Below, piece by piece: positions 26,134 through 33,961 of a DNA stretch of 64,000 bases; the first letter of the stretch is position 1, and every line of letters begins with the position of its first letter. This DNA comes from Planctomonas psychrotolerans (GTDB lineage Bacteria; Actinomycetota; Actinomycetes; Actinomycetales; Microbacteriaceae). The notes below the pieces were generated by a model. The model saw only the letters and a list, made by a program, of their open reading frames with translations. It searched no databases and was not told the origin of the DNA. Made by a program: the position numbers and the translations under genes. Location of the stretch: assembly GCF_008642235.1 (NCBI RefSeq), contig NZ_SJEV01000001.1:1692400-1756399 (forward strand), written 5' to 3'.

Positions 26134-26565
26134 TCACCTCGTCGATGTTCTCCTCAGCATCACCAGCACTCCCAGTCCCGCCATGGATACGAGGACCAGA
26201 ACGCCACCTACCGTTGCGGCCGGCCAATCGGGTGGTCCGTCGCGAAAGAAGAGGGTCGAGCCCAGGATGCTGCCCACTCCCAGCGTGAGGCTGGTGAGCA
26301 ATGTCGCGACGGTCGGCTCAAGCCAGCGAGGAGTCGAGTCACGGCGAGGCTCCTGCGGTTCACTGCTCGTCGGAGGGAGCCGATGATTCGCCGCGAGGTG
26401 ACGCTCCCGAATTTCGATCCCGATGATGGGTCCCCACATCAAAGCGGTGGACGAGGTCGTGTTGAGGACATCCGACAGGGCGATCGACACGACGATGGAC
26501 AGGATCGCGCCGGCTACGTACCACCACGGGATGAAACCGCTCGTCTCGGTGATTCGTCGGACCAT
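26134..26565 (-). CDS. Membrane protein of unknown function
   Basis: A 143-residue protein with about four helices: WWYVAGAILSIVVSIALSDVL, a short second hydrophobic stretch, LLTSLTLGVGSILGSTLFF and ATVGGVLVLVSMAGLGVLVML. A polar, proline-rich linker (residues about 60-82) separates the two pairs. No family recognised. TACAGT lies 8 nt before the ATG, so it is probably leaderless. The 286 bp before it (26566-26851) hold its promoter and nothing else I can support. Confidence 0.55.
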   Translation of the reverse strand: MVRRITETSGFIPWWYVAGAILSIVVSIALSDVLNTTSSTALMWGPIIGIEIRERHLAANHRLPPTSSEPQEPRRDSTPRWLEPTVATLLTSLTLGVGSILGSTLFFRDGPPDWPAATVGGVLVLVSMAGLGVLVMLRRTSTR

Positions 26566-26573
26566 GACCGTTC

Positions 26574-26579
26574 ACTGTA
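26574..26579 (-). promoter_or_regulatory. -10 box of an apparently leaderless gene
   Basis: TACAGT on the minus strand, 8 nt before the ATG at 26565. Identical to the box before the kinase at 25254. Confidence 0.45.
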
Positions 26580-26851
26580 CAACTGACGCCGCTGCGCACC
26601 CCACGGTCCTTTCATCATCGCGGGCGACCGTTCGATTTCTCCCTACCGCTCTGGCAGTATCACGTTTCGAGTGATTGAGCAGAGCGATACGAGGTCGACG
26701 CAGGCGCGTTCCGGACACGGCGCTTCCAGTCAACCGCGAGGGTGGAAGTAATCGTGCACGTCGGCGCCGCCCCCGACGTCACCGACTGGCGCCGCGCTGT
26801 TTGGCGCTCCGTCCCGCCGACGACCGACTCCGCTCGATGCAGCGCTGTCGT

Positions 26852-27847
26852 CTACCAGCGGACGGCGGCGTACGCGTCTCGCTGGTCGGACAGCAGGTGC
26901 AATGCTGTGCCCGGCGGCGGGGGCCCGTCGAGGAAGGCCACCTGGCAACGCGCGTTGTACGCCATCGTCCACGCGACGGCCGCCGAGGCCTGCTCCTGGT
27001 CTTTCTTCGTGAACGGACGGGTCCGTGCCTGGTCGTAGTCGATCAGGAAGGCGCGGACCTCGTCGGGCGAGGGGAGGTCCTGCGTGGCGACTCCGCCGTC
27101 GGTAAAAGCGGCAGCGGCGAATCCGGCGATGTGGGGCTCCGGACCGGCCACCAAGTCCCAGTCGAAGGTGCCGACGAGTTCGGTTCCGTCGAATCGGGCG
27201 TTGCCGACGTACCAGTCCGCATGACCGACGGCAGAATCGTTCCCCTGTCCCTGTCGTAGCATCTCCGCCATGGCCGCCGCGAAGTCATCGAGCCATCCGA
27301 ACCCGTCCGGTGTTCGGGTGAAGTCGAAGATCGGATCATGCGGGATCGGCCACGGCCCGTCCTGGTAGCGGCACCACGCCGGGCCGGGGCCGGCCGACGC
27401 GGCGATATCCGGCCACGCTCGAAGCATCTCCACGTGCTCGGCCAGACCTCGGGCAAGAGAAGCCCGGACCTCCGGGATCCGTGCATCGGTGTGAGAACCG
27501 ACCGTGATCAGTGCCTCGGTCGTCAGGATCAACCCCTCGAAGTCGGCGCTGTCGCAGACCGGTGCGGGGCACGGGAATCCCTCGGCGGAGAGGACTCGCT
27601 GGGCTCGGATGGTGGCGAGCCTGGCGGTCAGGTCGACAGGTTGGCGGTGCGCCTTGATGAGAACATCCCGCCCGTCGCTGAGATGAATAGCCCACACCGC
27701 GTCGACGCGACCCGCCCGGAAGATCACCTCTTCGATACCCGACCCGACCCGAGCCCGCGCGTAGGCGTCGAGGGTGGACCGGATGCGATCCGCGCGATCC
27801 GTCGAGAAGATGACGCGTTCCGTACCTGACACACCGTCCGAAGCCAT
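26852..27847 (-). CDS. Aminoglycoside phosphotransferase (APH) family protein
   Basis: A 331-residue kinase-fold protein. The nucleotide-binding lysine is probably K65 in VLIKAH. The catalytic loop is HADWYVGN (H209, D211, N216) and the metal-binding aspartate is in FDWD (about 229), the APH family pattern. Families with this fold phosphorylate antibiotics, choline, homoserine or sugars; nothing here shows drug resistance, and a metabolic substrate is equally likely. It lies 61 bp after the LacI gene on the same strand and could be read through from it. A GTG at 27907 would be a longer alternative start. Confidence 0.8.
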   Translation of the reverse strand: MASDGVSGTERVIFSTDRADRIRSTLDAYARARVGSGIEEVIFRAGRVDAVWAIHLSDGRDVLIKAHRQPVDLTARLATIRAQRVLSAEGFPCPAPVCDSADFEGLILTTEALITVGSHTDARIPEVRASLARGLAEHVEMLRAWPDIAASAGPGPAWCRYQDGPWPIPHDPIFDFTRTPDGFGWLDDFAAAMAEMLRQGQGNDSAVGHADWYVGNARFDGTELVGTFDWDLVAGPEPHIAGFAAAAFTDGGVATQDLPSPDEVRAFLIDYDQARTRPFTKKDQEQASAAVAWTMAYNARCQVAFLDGPPPPGTALHLLSDQRDAYAAVRW

Positions 27848-27908
27848 GCCTGAGCCTAGGCGCAGTAGGGCGCCGGTCGGTCCCTCGGACCGAGCGACGG
27901 GCTCCACG

Positions 27909-28943
27909 TCAGTTCGACGGAACGCGTGCGGCGGTGGGCGCGGCGGTGCTCGAGCGCACCACGAACTCCGCCTCCACCATCAGGGTGCGGCCCGCTGTCG
28001 CATCCGGTTGCTGGGACAGAGCGAGGTCGACCGAGTGCGCGGCCAACAGCTCGGTCGGCTGTCGCATGATCGTGAGAGCGGGCGCGAACAATTCGGTCCA
28101 GGGATTGTCGTCGAAGACCACCACCGAGAGCTCGCTCGGCACCTTCACTCCGGCCTGACGGAGGCGTCGTAATCCGCTCACCGCCTGTGCGGTGTTCGCG
28201 AGGATGATCGCGGTGGGCGGATCGTCGCGCTCGAGCAGGCTGCCCATCGCGTCGGCGCCCTGGTCGCCGCGGAAGGGGATGTTACGCAGCAGTTCGGACT
28301 CCGGTTCGATGCCGTGGGCGGCGAGGGTGGCGAGATGGCCGTCGGTGCGCGAGCGGCCGGTGGTGGTGGAGAGCGGACCGGAGACGAATCCGATGCGACG
28401 GTGGCCCAGTTCGAGCAGGTGCTCGGTCGCCTCGCGGGCCGATCGTTCGTTGTCGATGCTCACCACGTCGGCGAGCGGAACGCTGTCGAGGTACCGATCC
28501 ACGAAGACGACGCGGGTCTGCAAATCGCCGAGGTGCTGCCAGGCGCCGGCGTTGGTGGCGGTCGGGGTGGCGATCACACCGCTCACGCGGCGGGAGGCGA
28601 GGGTGGCGAGCGCCTCCTCCTCGAGTCGCGGGTCCTCCTGGGTGGTCATCAGCACGACCTGCACCCCGCGCGACCTGGCCTCCCGCACCACGCTGTCGGC
28701 CAATCGGGCGAAGAACGGATTGGTGACATCGGCAAGGAGGAGGCCGATGGTGGAGGTCGGGCCCGACTTCAGCTCGCGGGCCGCCACGCGCGGTCGGTAG
28801 GAGAGGTCCTGCATCGCCTGCAGCACACGCTGCCGCGCCCCGGCCGAAACCGGTCCAGACCCGTCGTTGAGCACCCGGGAGACGACGGCGATGGATACCC
28901 CCGCGGCTGCCGCTACATCGCGGATGGTCGCTGGCTTCGTCAT
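27909..28943 (-). CDS. LacI family transcriptional regulator
   Basis: A 344-residue regulator: HTH at residues 1-55 (ATIRDVAAAAGVSIAVVSRVLND) with the LacI hinge YRPRVAARELKSG, then a periplasmic-binding-protein-like effector domain (about 62-335; IGLLLADVTNPFF, GVIATPTATN, VVVFDDNPWTELF). It is divergent from the second SAF-domain dehydrogenase gene and a LacI-type site lies between them at 29002-29017. A nearly identical site heads the TRAP operon 23 kb away, which suggests that it controls both. The inducer is probably the imported sugar acid or a derivative. Confidence 0.9.
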   Translation of the reverse strand: MTKPATIRDVAAAAGVSIAVVSRVLNDGSGPVSAGARQRVLQAMQDLSYRPRVAARELKSGPTSTIGLLLADVTNPFFARLADSVVREARSRGVQVVLMTTQEDPRLEEEALATLASRRVSGVIATPTATNAGAWQHLGDLQTRVVFVDRYLDSVPLADVVSIDNERSAREATEHLLELGHRRIGFVSGPLSTTTGRSRTDGHLATLAAHGIEPESELLRNIPFRGDQGADAMGSLLERDDPPTAIILANTAQAVSGLRRLRQAGVKVPSELSVVVFDDNPWTELFAPALTIMRQPTELLAAHSVDLALSQQPDATAGRTLMVEAEFVVRSSTAAPTAARVPSN

Positions 28944-29001
28944 GTGTCCCCGTGTCGTCGTTGGTGTCAGCCTACTTCACTCGGCACTGTGGTGTAACAA
29001 A

Positions 29002-29017
29002 GTGGAATCGGTTACAC
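29002..29017 (+). promoter_or_regulatory. Candidate LacI operator between LacI and SAF-dehydrogenase genes
   Basis: GTGGAATCGGTTACAC follows the LacI pattern GTGNAANCGNTTNCAC. It is 15 of 16 identical to the site at 6172-6187, and the flanking bases AACAAA and TCG are also shared. It lies 58 bp before the LacI start and 63 bp before the dehydrogenase start. Confidence 0.72.
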
Positions 29018-29080
29018 TCGAACCATCGACTTCCGGATCGGCACCCGCCGACACCGGCCCACCGACAGAAAGCTCCCCCT

Positions 29081-30430
29081 ATGAACCTGCACGCCCTGTT
29101 ACGCCAGCGCGAAGACGCCGGAACCCCGATCCGAGTCGGACTCATCGGCGCTGGTCGCTTCGGCACGATGTACCTCGCACAGGCGCGAAACATCCCCGGG
29201 GTCCACGTCGTCGCCATCGCCGACATCAACGTCGATCGCGCCAAAGGCGCGCTCTCGCTGGTGGGCTGGCCCGATGAGGCGTACGCCGACAACATCCAGG
29301 CCGCGCTCGCCGACCGCACCACCACGATCGTGTCCGACGCCACGGAGCTGTTCTCGTCCGACATCGACGTGATCGTGGAGGCCACCGGCAACCCGATCGT
29401 GGGCATCAACCACGCGCTCGCCGCGATCGAGACGGGCAAGCACATCATCATGGTGACCGTCGAGGCCGATGCGCTCGCGGGTCCCGCGCTCGCCAAGCGG
29501 GCGGAAGCCGCGGGCGTGGTCTACTCGCTCGCCTACGGCGATCAGCCCGCCCTCATCTGGGAGCTCGTCGACTGGGCTCGTGCCAGCGGATTCGACGTGG
29601 TGTGCGCGGGCAAGGGCGCCAAGTACCTCAGCCACTACCACGAGATGACGCCGGACAACGTGTGGGAGAACTGGGAGTTCTCGAAGGAGCTCACCGACTC
29701 CGGTCAGCTCAACCCTTACATGCACACGTCGTTCCGCGACGGCACCAAGGCGTCGATCGAGATGGCGGCCGTCGCCAACGCCGCTGCGCTGCTGCCCAGC
29801 GATGGAGGTCTCACCTTCACTCCGGGCAATCTGGAGGAGATCGCAACGGTGTGCCGTCCCTCCGCCGTCGGCGGGGTGCTGGATCACGAAGGCACGGTCG
29901 ACGTGATGTCGAGCGTGACCCGCGACGGCGAATGGATCCCTCACAACACCCAGGAGGGAGTGTTCGTGGTGGTGAAGGCGACCAACGACTACGTGGCAGG
30001 CTGCTTCGACGAGTACCCGTGGCACCCCGATCCCACCAAGCAGTACGCCGCGCTGTACCGCCCGTATCACTACGTGGGACTCGAGCTCAACATCTCGATC
30101 GCCAACGCGGCACTCCGCGGCGTCCCGACCGGCGCACCCGCGGGCTTCTATGCTGACGTGGTGGCCACCGCGAAGAAGGACCTCGCCGCCGGAGACGTGC
30201 TCGACGGCGAAGGGGGCTTCACGGTGTGGGGCAAGCTCGTCTCGGCGCAGACCAGCGTGCAGAACGGATACCTTCCCGTCGCGATGGCGCACCATGTCAC
30301 GTTGAACAACGCCGTGGCCCGCGGTGAGTCGGTGCGCTGGGAAGACGTGCAGATCGATGAGAGCCTCGGCAAGGCGCTCGAGCTGCGGCGCGAGACCGAA
30401 GCGCTGGTGGCGGGCCCGGCGCTGGTGTGA
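29081..30430 (+). CDS. NAD(P)-binding, SAF-domain oxidoreductase (COG4091-like), copy 2
   Basis: A 449-residue paralogue of the protein at 15599-16951. It shares the N-terminus MNLHALLRQR, the Rossmann motif IRVGLIGAGRF, EATGNPIVGINHALAAIETGKH, SLAYGDQPALIWELVDWA, and the late TAKKDLAAGDVLDGEGGFTVWGKL of the SAF domain. The ATG at 29081 starts the family match exactly; an upstream GTG would cross the operator. It overlaps the following dehydrogenase gene by GTGA, so the pair is coupled. Substrate unknown; an acid-sugar or polyol-derived acid is inferred from the shared operator with the TRAP operon. Confidence 0.86.
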   Translation: MNLHALLRQREDAGTPIRVGLIGAGRFGTMYLAQARNIPGVHVVAIADINVDRAKGALSLVGWPDEAYADNIQAALADRTTTIVSDATELFSSDIDVIVEATGNPIVGINHALAAIETGKHIIMVTVEADALAGPALAKRAEAAGVVYSLAYGDQPALIWELVDWARASGFDVVCAGKGAKYLSHYHEMTPDNVWENWEFSKELTDSGQLNPYMHTSFRDGTKASIEMAAVANAAALLPSDGGLTFTPGNLEEIATVCRPSAVGGVLDHEGTVDVMSSVTRDGEWIPHNTQEGVFVVVKATNDYVAGCFDEYPWHPDPTKQYAALYRPYHYVGLELNISIANAALRGVPTGAPAGFYADVVATAKKDLAAGDVLDGEGGFTVWGKLVSAQTSVQNGYLPVAMAHHVTLNNAVARGESVRWEDVQIDESLGKALELRRETEALVAGPALV

Positions 30431-31377
30431 GCCGACCGGTCTCGCTCCTCGGCCTCGGCGGCATGGGTTCGCCGATGGCCGAGGTGCTCGCGCGGGGTGG
30501 CGTCGACCTCACGGTGTGGAATCGCACCGCCGGTCGAGCCGCCCCGTTCGCGGCACTCGGTGCCACCGTCGCGGCGACTCCGGCCGACGCCGCCGGACCG
30601 GTCGTGCTGACGGTGCTCACCGACTCCGCCTCGGTGGACGCGGTGATCGACGGGTCGGACGGCCTTCTCGCGGGGTGGGAGCGCCGAGCGGTGTCGAGCC
30701 CGATCCTCGTGGTGATGGGCACCGTGTCTCCTCCGGCGATGCGCGACCTCGCCGCCCGGTTGGCGCCCTCGGGTGTGCGCGTCGTCGATGCGCCCCTCAG
30801 CGGGGGAGTGATCGGTGCGGCGGAGGCTCGCCTCAGCGTCATGGTGGGGGCCGACCCGGCTGACTTCGCCGAGCTGCTGCCCGTGTTCGAGATCCTCGGC
30901 AAGGTCGTGCGGCACCTCGGCCCCGTGGGGTCGGGGCAGCTCGCCAAGGCGTGCAACCAGCTCATCGTGGCGGCGACCATGACCGCCGTCTCCGAGGCGA
31001 TGCTGCTCGCGCGCGAGTCCGGTCTCGACCGCGCGGTGCTGCTCGAACTCCTCTCAGGCGGACTGGCGGGCTCCGAGGTGCTCCGCCAGAAGGGTGAGAA
31101 CTGGGTCACCGAGAGCTTCCGGGCCGGCGGGTCGGCGGCGAATCAGTTGAAGGACCTGAACTTCGCGCTCGCCGCCGCCGAAGAGGGTCAGGTCGAACTT
31201 CCGCTCTCCCGCACGGTGCACGGACTGTTCACCGATCTCATCGCCGCGGGCGACGGCGGCCTCGACCACTCGGGCATCTTCCGCGCTCTCGAGCGGCTCG
31301 CATCCGGCTCCCGGCGAGACGCGTCCCGGCGAGACGCCGGGCCGGACGAGGAAACGGGGCACGCGCCTGCCGGATAA
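30427..31377 (+). CDS. NAD(P)-dependent oxidoreductase, beta-hydroxyacid dehydrogenase family
   Basis: A 316-residue dehydrogenase with LGLGGMG (residues 8-14), DAPLSGG (121-127) and the presumed catalytic K174 in QLAKACNQ, followed by LKDLNFAL. It belongs to the family of 2-hydroxy-3-oxopropionate, 3-hydroxyisobutyrate and L-threonate dehydrogenases. Its GTG overlaps the stop of the SAF-domain gene (GTGA), so the two enzymes are made together. The C-terminus carries an extra RRDASRRDAG tail encoded by a 15-bp tandem duplication (31309-31337). The last codons overlap the promoter box of the next gene. Confidence 0.87.
   Translation: MSRPVSLLGLGGMGSPMAEVLARGGVDLTVWNRTAGRAAPFAALGATVAATPADAAGPVVLTVLTDSASVDAVIDGSDGLLAGWERRAVSSPILVVMGTVSPPAMRDLAARLAPSGVRVVDAPLSGGVIGAAEARLSVMVGADPADFAELLPVFEILGKVVRHLGPVGSGQLAKACNQLIVAATMTAVSEAMLLARESGLDRAVLLELLSGGLAGSEVLRQKGENWVTESFRAGGSAANQLKDLNFALAAAEEGQVELPLSRTVHGLFTDLIAAGDGGLDHSGIFRALERLASGSRRDASRRDAGPDEETGHAPAG
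31309..31337 (+). repeat. 15-bp tandem duplication at a gene 3' end
   Basis: TCCCGGCGAGACGC occurs at 31309-31322 and again at 31324-31337, adding about five residues to the C-terminus of the dehydrogenase. Confidence 0.8.
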
Positions 31378-31378
31378 T
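31373..31378 (+). promoter_or_regulatory. -10 box overlapping the upstream stop codon
   Basis: GATAAT lies 6 nt before the ATG at 31385 and contains the TAA stop of the dehydrogenase gene. GGAGG follows at 31379-31383, so either a leaderless or a normally initiated mRNA is possible. Confidence 0.5.
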
Positions 31379-31384
31379 GGAGGC

Positions 31385-31945
31385 ATGTCCCGCCGCCCCG
31401 CCTCAGACTCGATCGCCGGAACAGCCTGGACGGGCGGAATCGACGGAACGGGTGCGAGTGAGCGGACCGGGCGGCCGTGGGCGTCGCCTCGGGGGCTGTA
31501 CCGCACGGTGGCCGTTGCCGAGGCGATCACCTGGGCGCTTCTCCTCGGCGGAATGCTCATCAAGTACGTGCTGGTCGGCGGCGAGCCCGGTGACATCGCG
31601 GTGCGCGTCGGCGGGTTCCTGCACGGCCTGGTCTTCCTCGCCTACGTGTTCACCGCCGTGCTCGTCGGACTGCACCAGCGCTGGGGAGCACGGCTCACCG
31701 CGCTCGCCGTCGGCACCGCGGTCGTGCCGTTCGCCACGATCCCGTTCGACCGGTGGTTGGAACGCCGCGGTCTGCTCCACGGGGCCTGGCGCCGCGAGGC
31801 GACGGACGATCCGCGCGATTTCGCAGGGACGGACCGCCTCCTCCGGTGGGCGCTCAACCACCCGGTGCTCCTCGTGCTCGGCTCGGTGCTTGGCCTCGCG
31901 GCCGTGATGACGGTGCTGCTGCTGATCGGACCGCCCGGACGCTGA
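31385..31945 (+). CDS. DUF3817 domain-containing membrane protein
   Basis: A 186-residue protein. After a polar N-terminus of about 40 residues the DUF3817 pattern begins: LYRTVAVAEAITWALLLGGMLIKYV, then GGFLHGLVFLAYVFTAVLVG and VPFATIPFDRWLERRGLL. Four membrane helices are expected, the last being HPVLLVLGSVLGLAAVMTVLLL. Function is unknown; the domain is common in actinobacteria. A promoter-like box just upstream suggests independent transcription. The stop codon lies inside a 16-bp tandem repeat. Confidence 0.85.
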   Translation: MSRRPASDSIAGTAWTGGIDGTGASERTGRPWASPRGLYRTVAVAEAITWALLLGGMLIKYVLVGGEPGDIAVRVGGFLHGLVFLAYVFTAVLVGLHQRWGARLTALAVGTAVVPFATIPFDRWLERRGLLHGAWRREATDDPRDFAGTDRLLRWALNHPVLLVLGSVLGLAAVMTVLLLIGPPGR

Positions 31946-31998
31946 CCGAGCCGGACGCTAACGGAGCCGGACGCTGATCGAGCCGGCCGCTGACCGAG
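31935..31998 (+). repeat. Four tandem 16-bp repeats over a stop codon
   Basis: CCGGACGCTGACCGAG and three variants follow head to tail at 31935, 31951, 31967 and 31983. The first unit contains the TGA of the DUF3817 gene (31943-31945). A similar arrangement lies at 39560-39607. Confidence 0.85.
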
Positions 31999-32058
31999 GT
32001 CGGTCCATGGCACGGCACCCGCCGCGGCGCGTCGAGCAGCCGCGGCGGGCGAGCGGCG

Positions 32059-32556
32059 TCAAATCACCGGCTGGGACGCGAGGATGGCGTCGATCTGGCC
32101 GATCGCCTCCCGCATGCCCTCCTCCATGCCCATCTGCAGCATCTGTTCGAGGGACTCCGCGTTCGCGAAGGTGCTCACCACCGTCATGCGGGTCTTGCCC
32201 GCAACCTCCTCCAGAGTCACCACGCCGTGCGAGGGTTCCGCGAAGTCGGCGGGTTCGCCGTTCTCGTCGGCGAAGCCATCGGTGAACTCGATGCGGTGCG
32301 GCGCGTCGATCGCGTCGACCGTCCACCAGCCTCGGAACAGCTCCCCGTCCGGGCCGGTCATGTGATACGCCGACCGACCACCCACCACGAAGTCGTGGGA
32401 GTCGAACGTTGCGGGATAGGTGGGCGGGCCCCACCAGCGCTCGAGCTGGCGGGGGTCTTCCCAGAGCTGCCAGACGCGTTCGACGTCGGCGTCGAACTCC
32501 GCCACGAACGTCATCGACAAGGTGTCGACATCTCTCTTCGATTCGATGAGGGGCAT
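32059..32556 (-). CDS. SRPBCC/AHSA1 family protein
   Basis: A 165-residue protein of the Aha1-C-type SRPBCC fold: VAEFDADVERVWQLWEDPRQLERWWGPPTYPATF, then YHMTGPDGELFRGWW, and the closing helix SLEQMLQMGMEEGMREAIGQID. Such proteins often sit in operons with an ArsR-type regulator, as here, where 11 bp separate them. The ligand is unknown. AAGGAGAAGG upstream of the ATG at 32556 is an excellent ribosome-binding site and settles the start. Confidence 0.87.
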   Translation of the reverse strand: MPLIESKRDVDTLSMTFVAEFDADVERVWQLWEDPRQLERWWGPPTYPATFDSHDFVVGGRSAYHMTGPDGELFRGWWTVDAIDAPHRIEFTDGFADENGEPADFAEPSHGVVTLEEVAGKTRMTVVSTFANAESLEQMLQMGMEEGMREAIGQIDAILASQPVI

Positions 32557-32567
32557 GATCCTTCTCC

Positions 32568-32981
32568 TTACTTCTGAGGGGGTGGTGTGTCTTCTACGGA
32601 TTGCGCGAGCGTGGGTGCGGGCGGTGCGGAGGGGGGATCCTCGGCGAGGATGTCCTCGATGGCGGCCGTGCGCCGCCGCCACAGATCTTCGTAGCGGTCG
32701 AGGAGCCGAGTGACCAGGCGCAGCATGTCGGGGTTCCCATGCACCAGCTGCTCCCTTCCGCTCCGCACCTTGGTGACGAGCGACGCGCGCTCCAGCACCG
32801 CCACGTGCTTCTGGACTGCCGCGAAGCTCATGGTGTAGCGCTCCGCCAGTTCGGTGACCGAGGCCTCGCGCTGGAGCACTCGGTCGACGATGTCGCGCCG
32901 CGTCGCGTCGGCCAGCGCCTGGAAGACGCGGTCCACGTCCGCGGCGGACAGTTCGCTGTCGAATCGCTCACCTACAACCAT
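32568..32981 (-). CDS. ArsR/SmtB-type winged-helix regulator
   Basis: A 137-residue regulator with the HTH text VFQALADATRRDIVDRVLQREASVTELAERYTMSFAAVQKHVAVLE. This is the metal-independent ArsR subgroup that pairs with SRPBCC proteins; no metal-binding cysteines are visible. The C-terminal 25 residues are Pro/Ala-rich. The start ATG at 32981 lies within the palindrome TACAACCATTTGGTTGTA, so the protein probably represses its own operon by covering the start region. First gene of the ArsR-SRPBCC operon. Confidence 0.88.
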   Translation of the reverse strand: MVVGERFDSELSAADVDRVFQALADATRRDIVDRVLQREASVTELAERYTMSFAAVQKHVAVLERASLVTKVRSGREQLVHGNPDMLRLVTRLLDRYEDLWRRRTAAIEDILAEDPPSAPPAPTLAQSVEDTPPPQK

Positions 32982-32990
32982 TTGGTTGTA
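32973..32990 (-). promoter_or_regulatory. Candidate ArsR operator over the start codon
   Basis: TACAACCA and TGGTTGTA form perfect 8-bp arms around TT. The regulator's ATG (complement of 32979-32981) lies inside. A -10-like TAACGT (complement of 32990-32995) is 8 nt before the ATG, which suggests a leaderless mRNA. Confidence 0.7.
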
Positions 32991-33170
32991 CGTTAGCGCA
33001 CCCGCGATCGGCGCACAAGAGCGCACCCGCGATCCGCGCACAAGAGAGCAATTCGAAGCGCGCTCCTGTGCCAGGCGCGAACACGACCAAACCGCCGGGG
33101 ACGGTGTTCCGAACGGATCAGTGCGTTCCCAATGTCGGGTTCGTGACGCACACCAGTGAGGACCGATTCC

Positions 33171-33938
33171 ATGAAGAAGACGCCATTCCTGATCATCCCC
33201 GCTCTGGCCCTGGGAGCCGCGGTACTCACCGCGTCGCCCGCGCTTGCGGCAACGGATGACAAGTCCTACCAGGCGACGCTCGATGCCATCAACGGCAGCA
33301 ACGCGAGCGGAACCGCTATGTTCACCGTGTCGGGTGACCAGATCACCGTGAAGCAGCAGGTGAGCGGTCTGGCCGCCACCTTCAACGACGCACCGTACCC
33401 GCACGTGCAGCACATCCACATCGACGCCATGGGCGTCTGCCCCACCCCGGACGCCGACACCAACGGTGACGGGGTCATCAGCACCACCGAGGGTGGCCCG
33501 TCGTACGGCGGCATCGGCACCACGCTCTCCACGAGCGGTGACACGAGCCCGGCGGCCGGAACCGATCTGACCCTGGCCGGCATGGGTTCCGACTACACGT
33601 ATGAGCGCACCTTCACGCTCAACCCCGAGACCGCCGCAGCGCTCGACGCGGGAACCGCAGTCGTCGTGGTTCACGGTCTCGACCCGGCCACCCTCTCGCA
33701 GGCAGCGCAGGATGCGCCGAGCGACCTCGTGCCGTCCCTTCCGCTGGCCGCTACCTCGCCCGCACTCTGCGGTGAGGTCGAGGTCTCGCAGATGGACATG
33801 CCGGTCGGCGGTGCCCAGACCGGTGGCGGCGGAAGCGCCACGAACACGGACGCGGGCATGTACGCGCTCGGTGGGGGACTCGTTCTCGCAGCCGGCGCCA
33901 CTGTTCTCGCCCGCCGCCGCGTGCTCGCCGGCCGCTGA
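33171..33938 (+). CDS. Secreted CHRD-like protein with C-terminal membrane anchor
   Basis: A 255-residue exported protein. Signal peptide about 1-31 (cleavage near ALAAT). The body resembles a CHRD (chordin-like) domain: QATLDAINGSNASGTAMFTVSGD, HVQHIHID and VVVHGLDP. An EF-hand-like loop, DADTNGDGVIS, may bind calcium. The C-terminus has MPVGGAQTGGG, a hydrophobic helix and RRR, a sorting-signal layout but without LPXTG. The next gene encodes a class F sortase, so this is its likely substrate (inference). ATG 33171 follows GTGAGGACC. Confidence 0.83.
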   Translation: MKKTPFLIIPALALGAAVLTASPALAATDDKSYQATLDAINGSNASGTAMFTVSGDQITVKQQVSGLAATFNDAPYPHVQHIHIDAMGVCPTPDADTNGDGVISTTEGGPSYGGIGTTLSTSGDTSPAAGTDLTLAGMGSDYTYERTFTLNPETAAALDAGTAVVVVHGLDPATLSQAAQDAPSDLVPSLPLAATSPALCGEVEVSQMDMPVGGAQTGGGGSATNTDAGMYALGGGLVLAAGATVLARRRVLAGR

Positions 33939-33961
33939 CTCGAACTGAGGCAGGAAAGCAC

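Noticed and set aside
26852-27847. Aminoglycoside resistance gene
   Set aside because: The APH fold is shared with many metabolic kinases, and sequence alone does not show a drug substrate.
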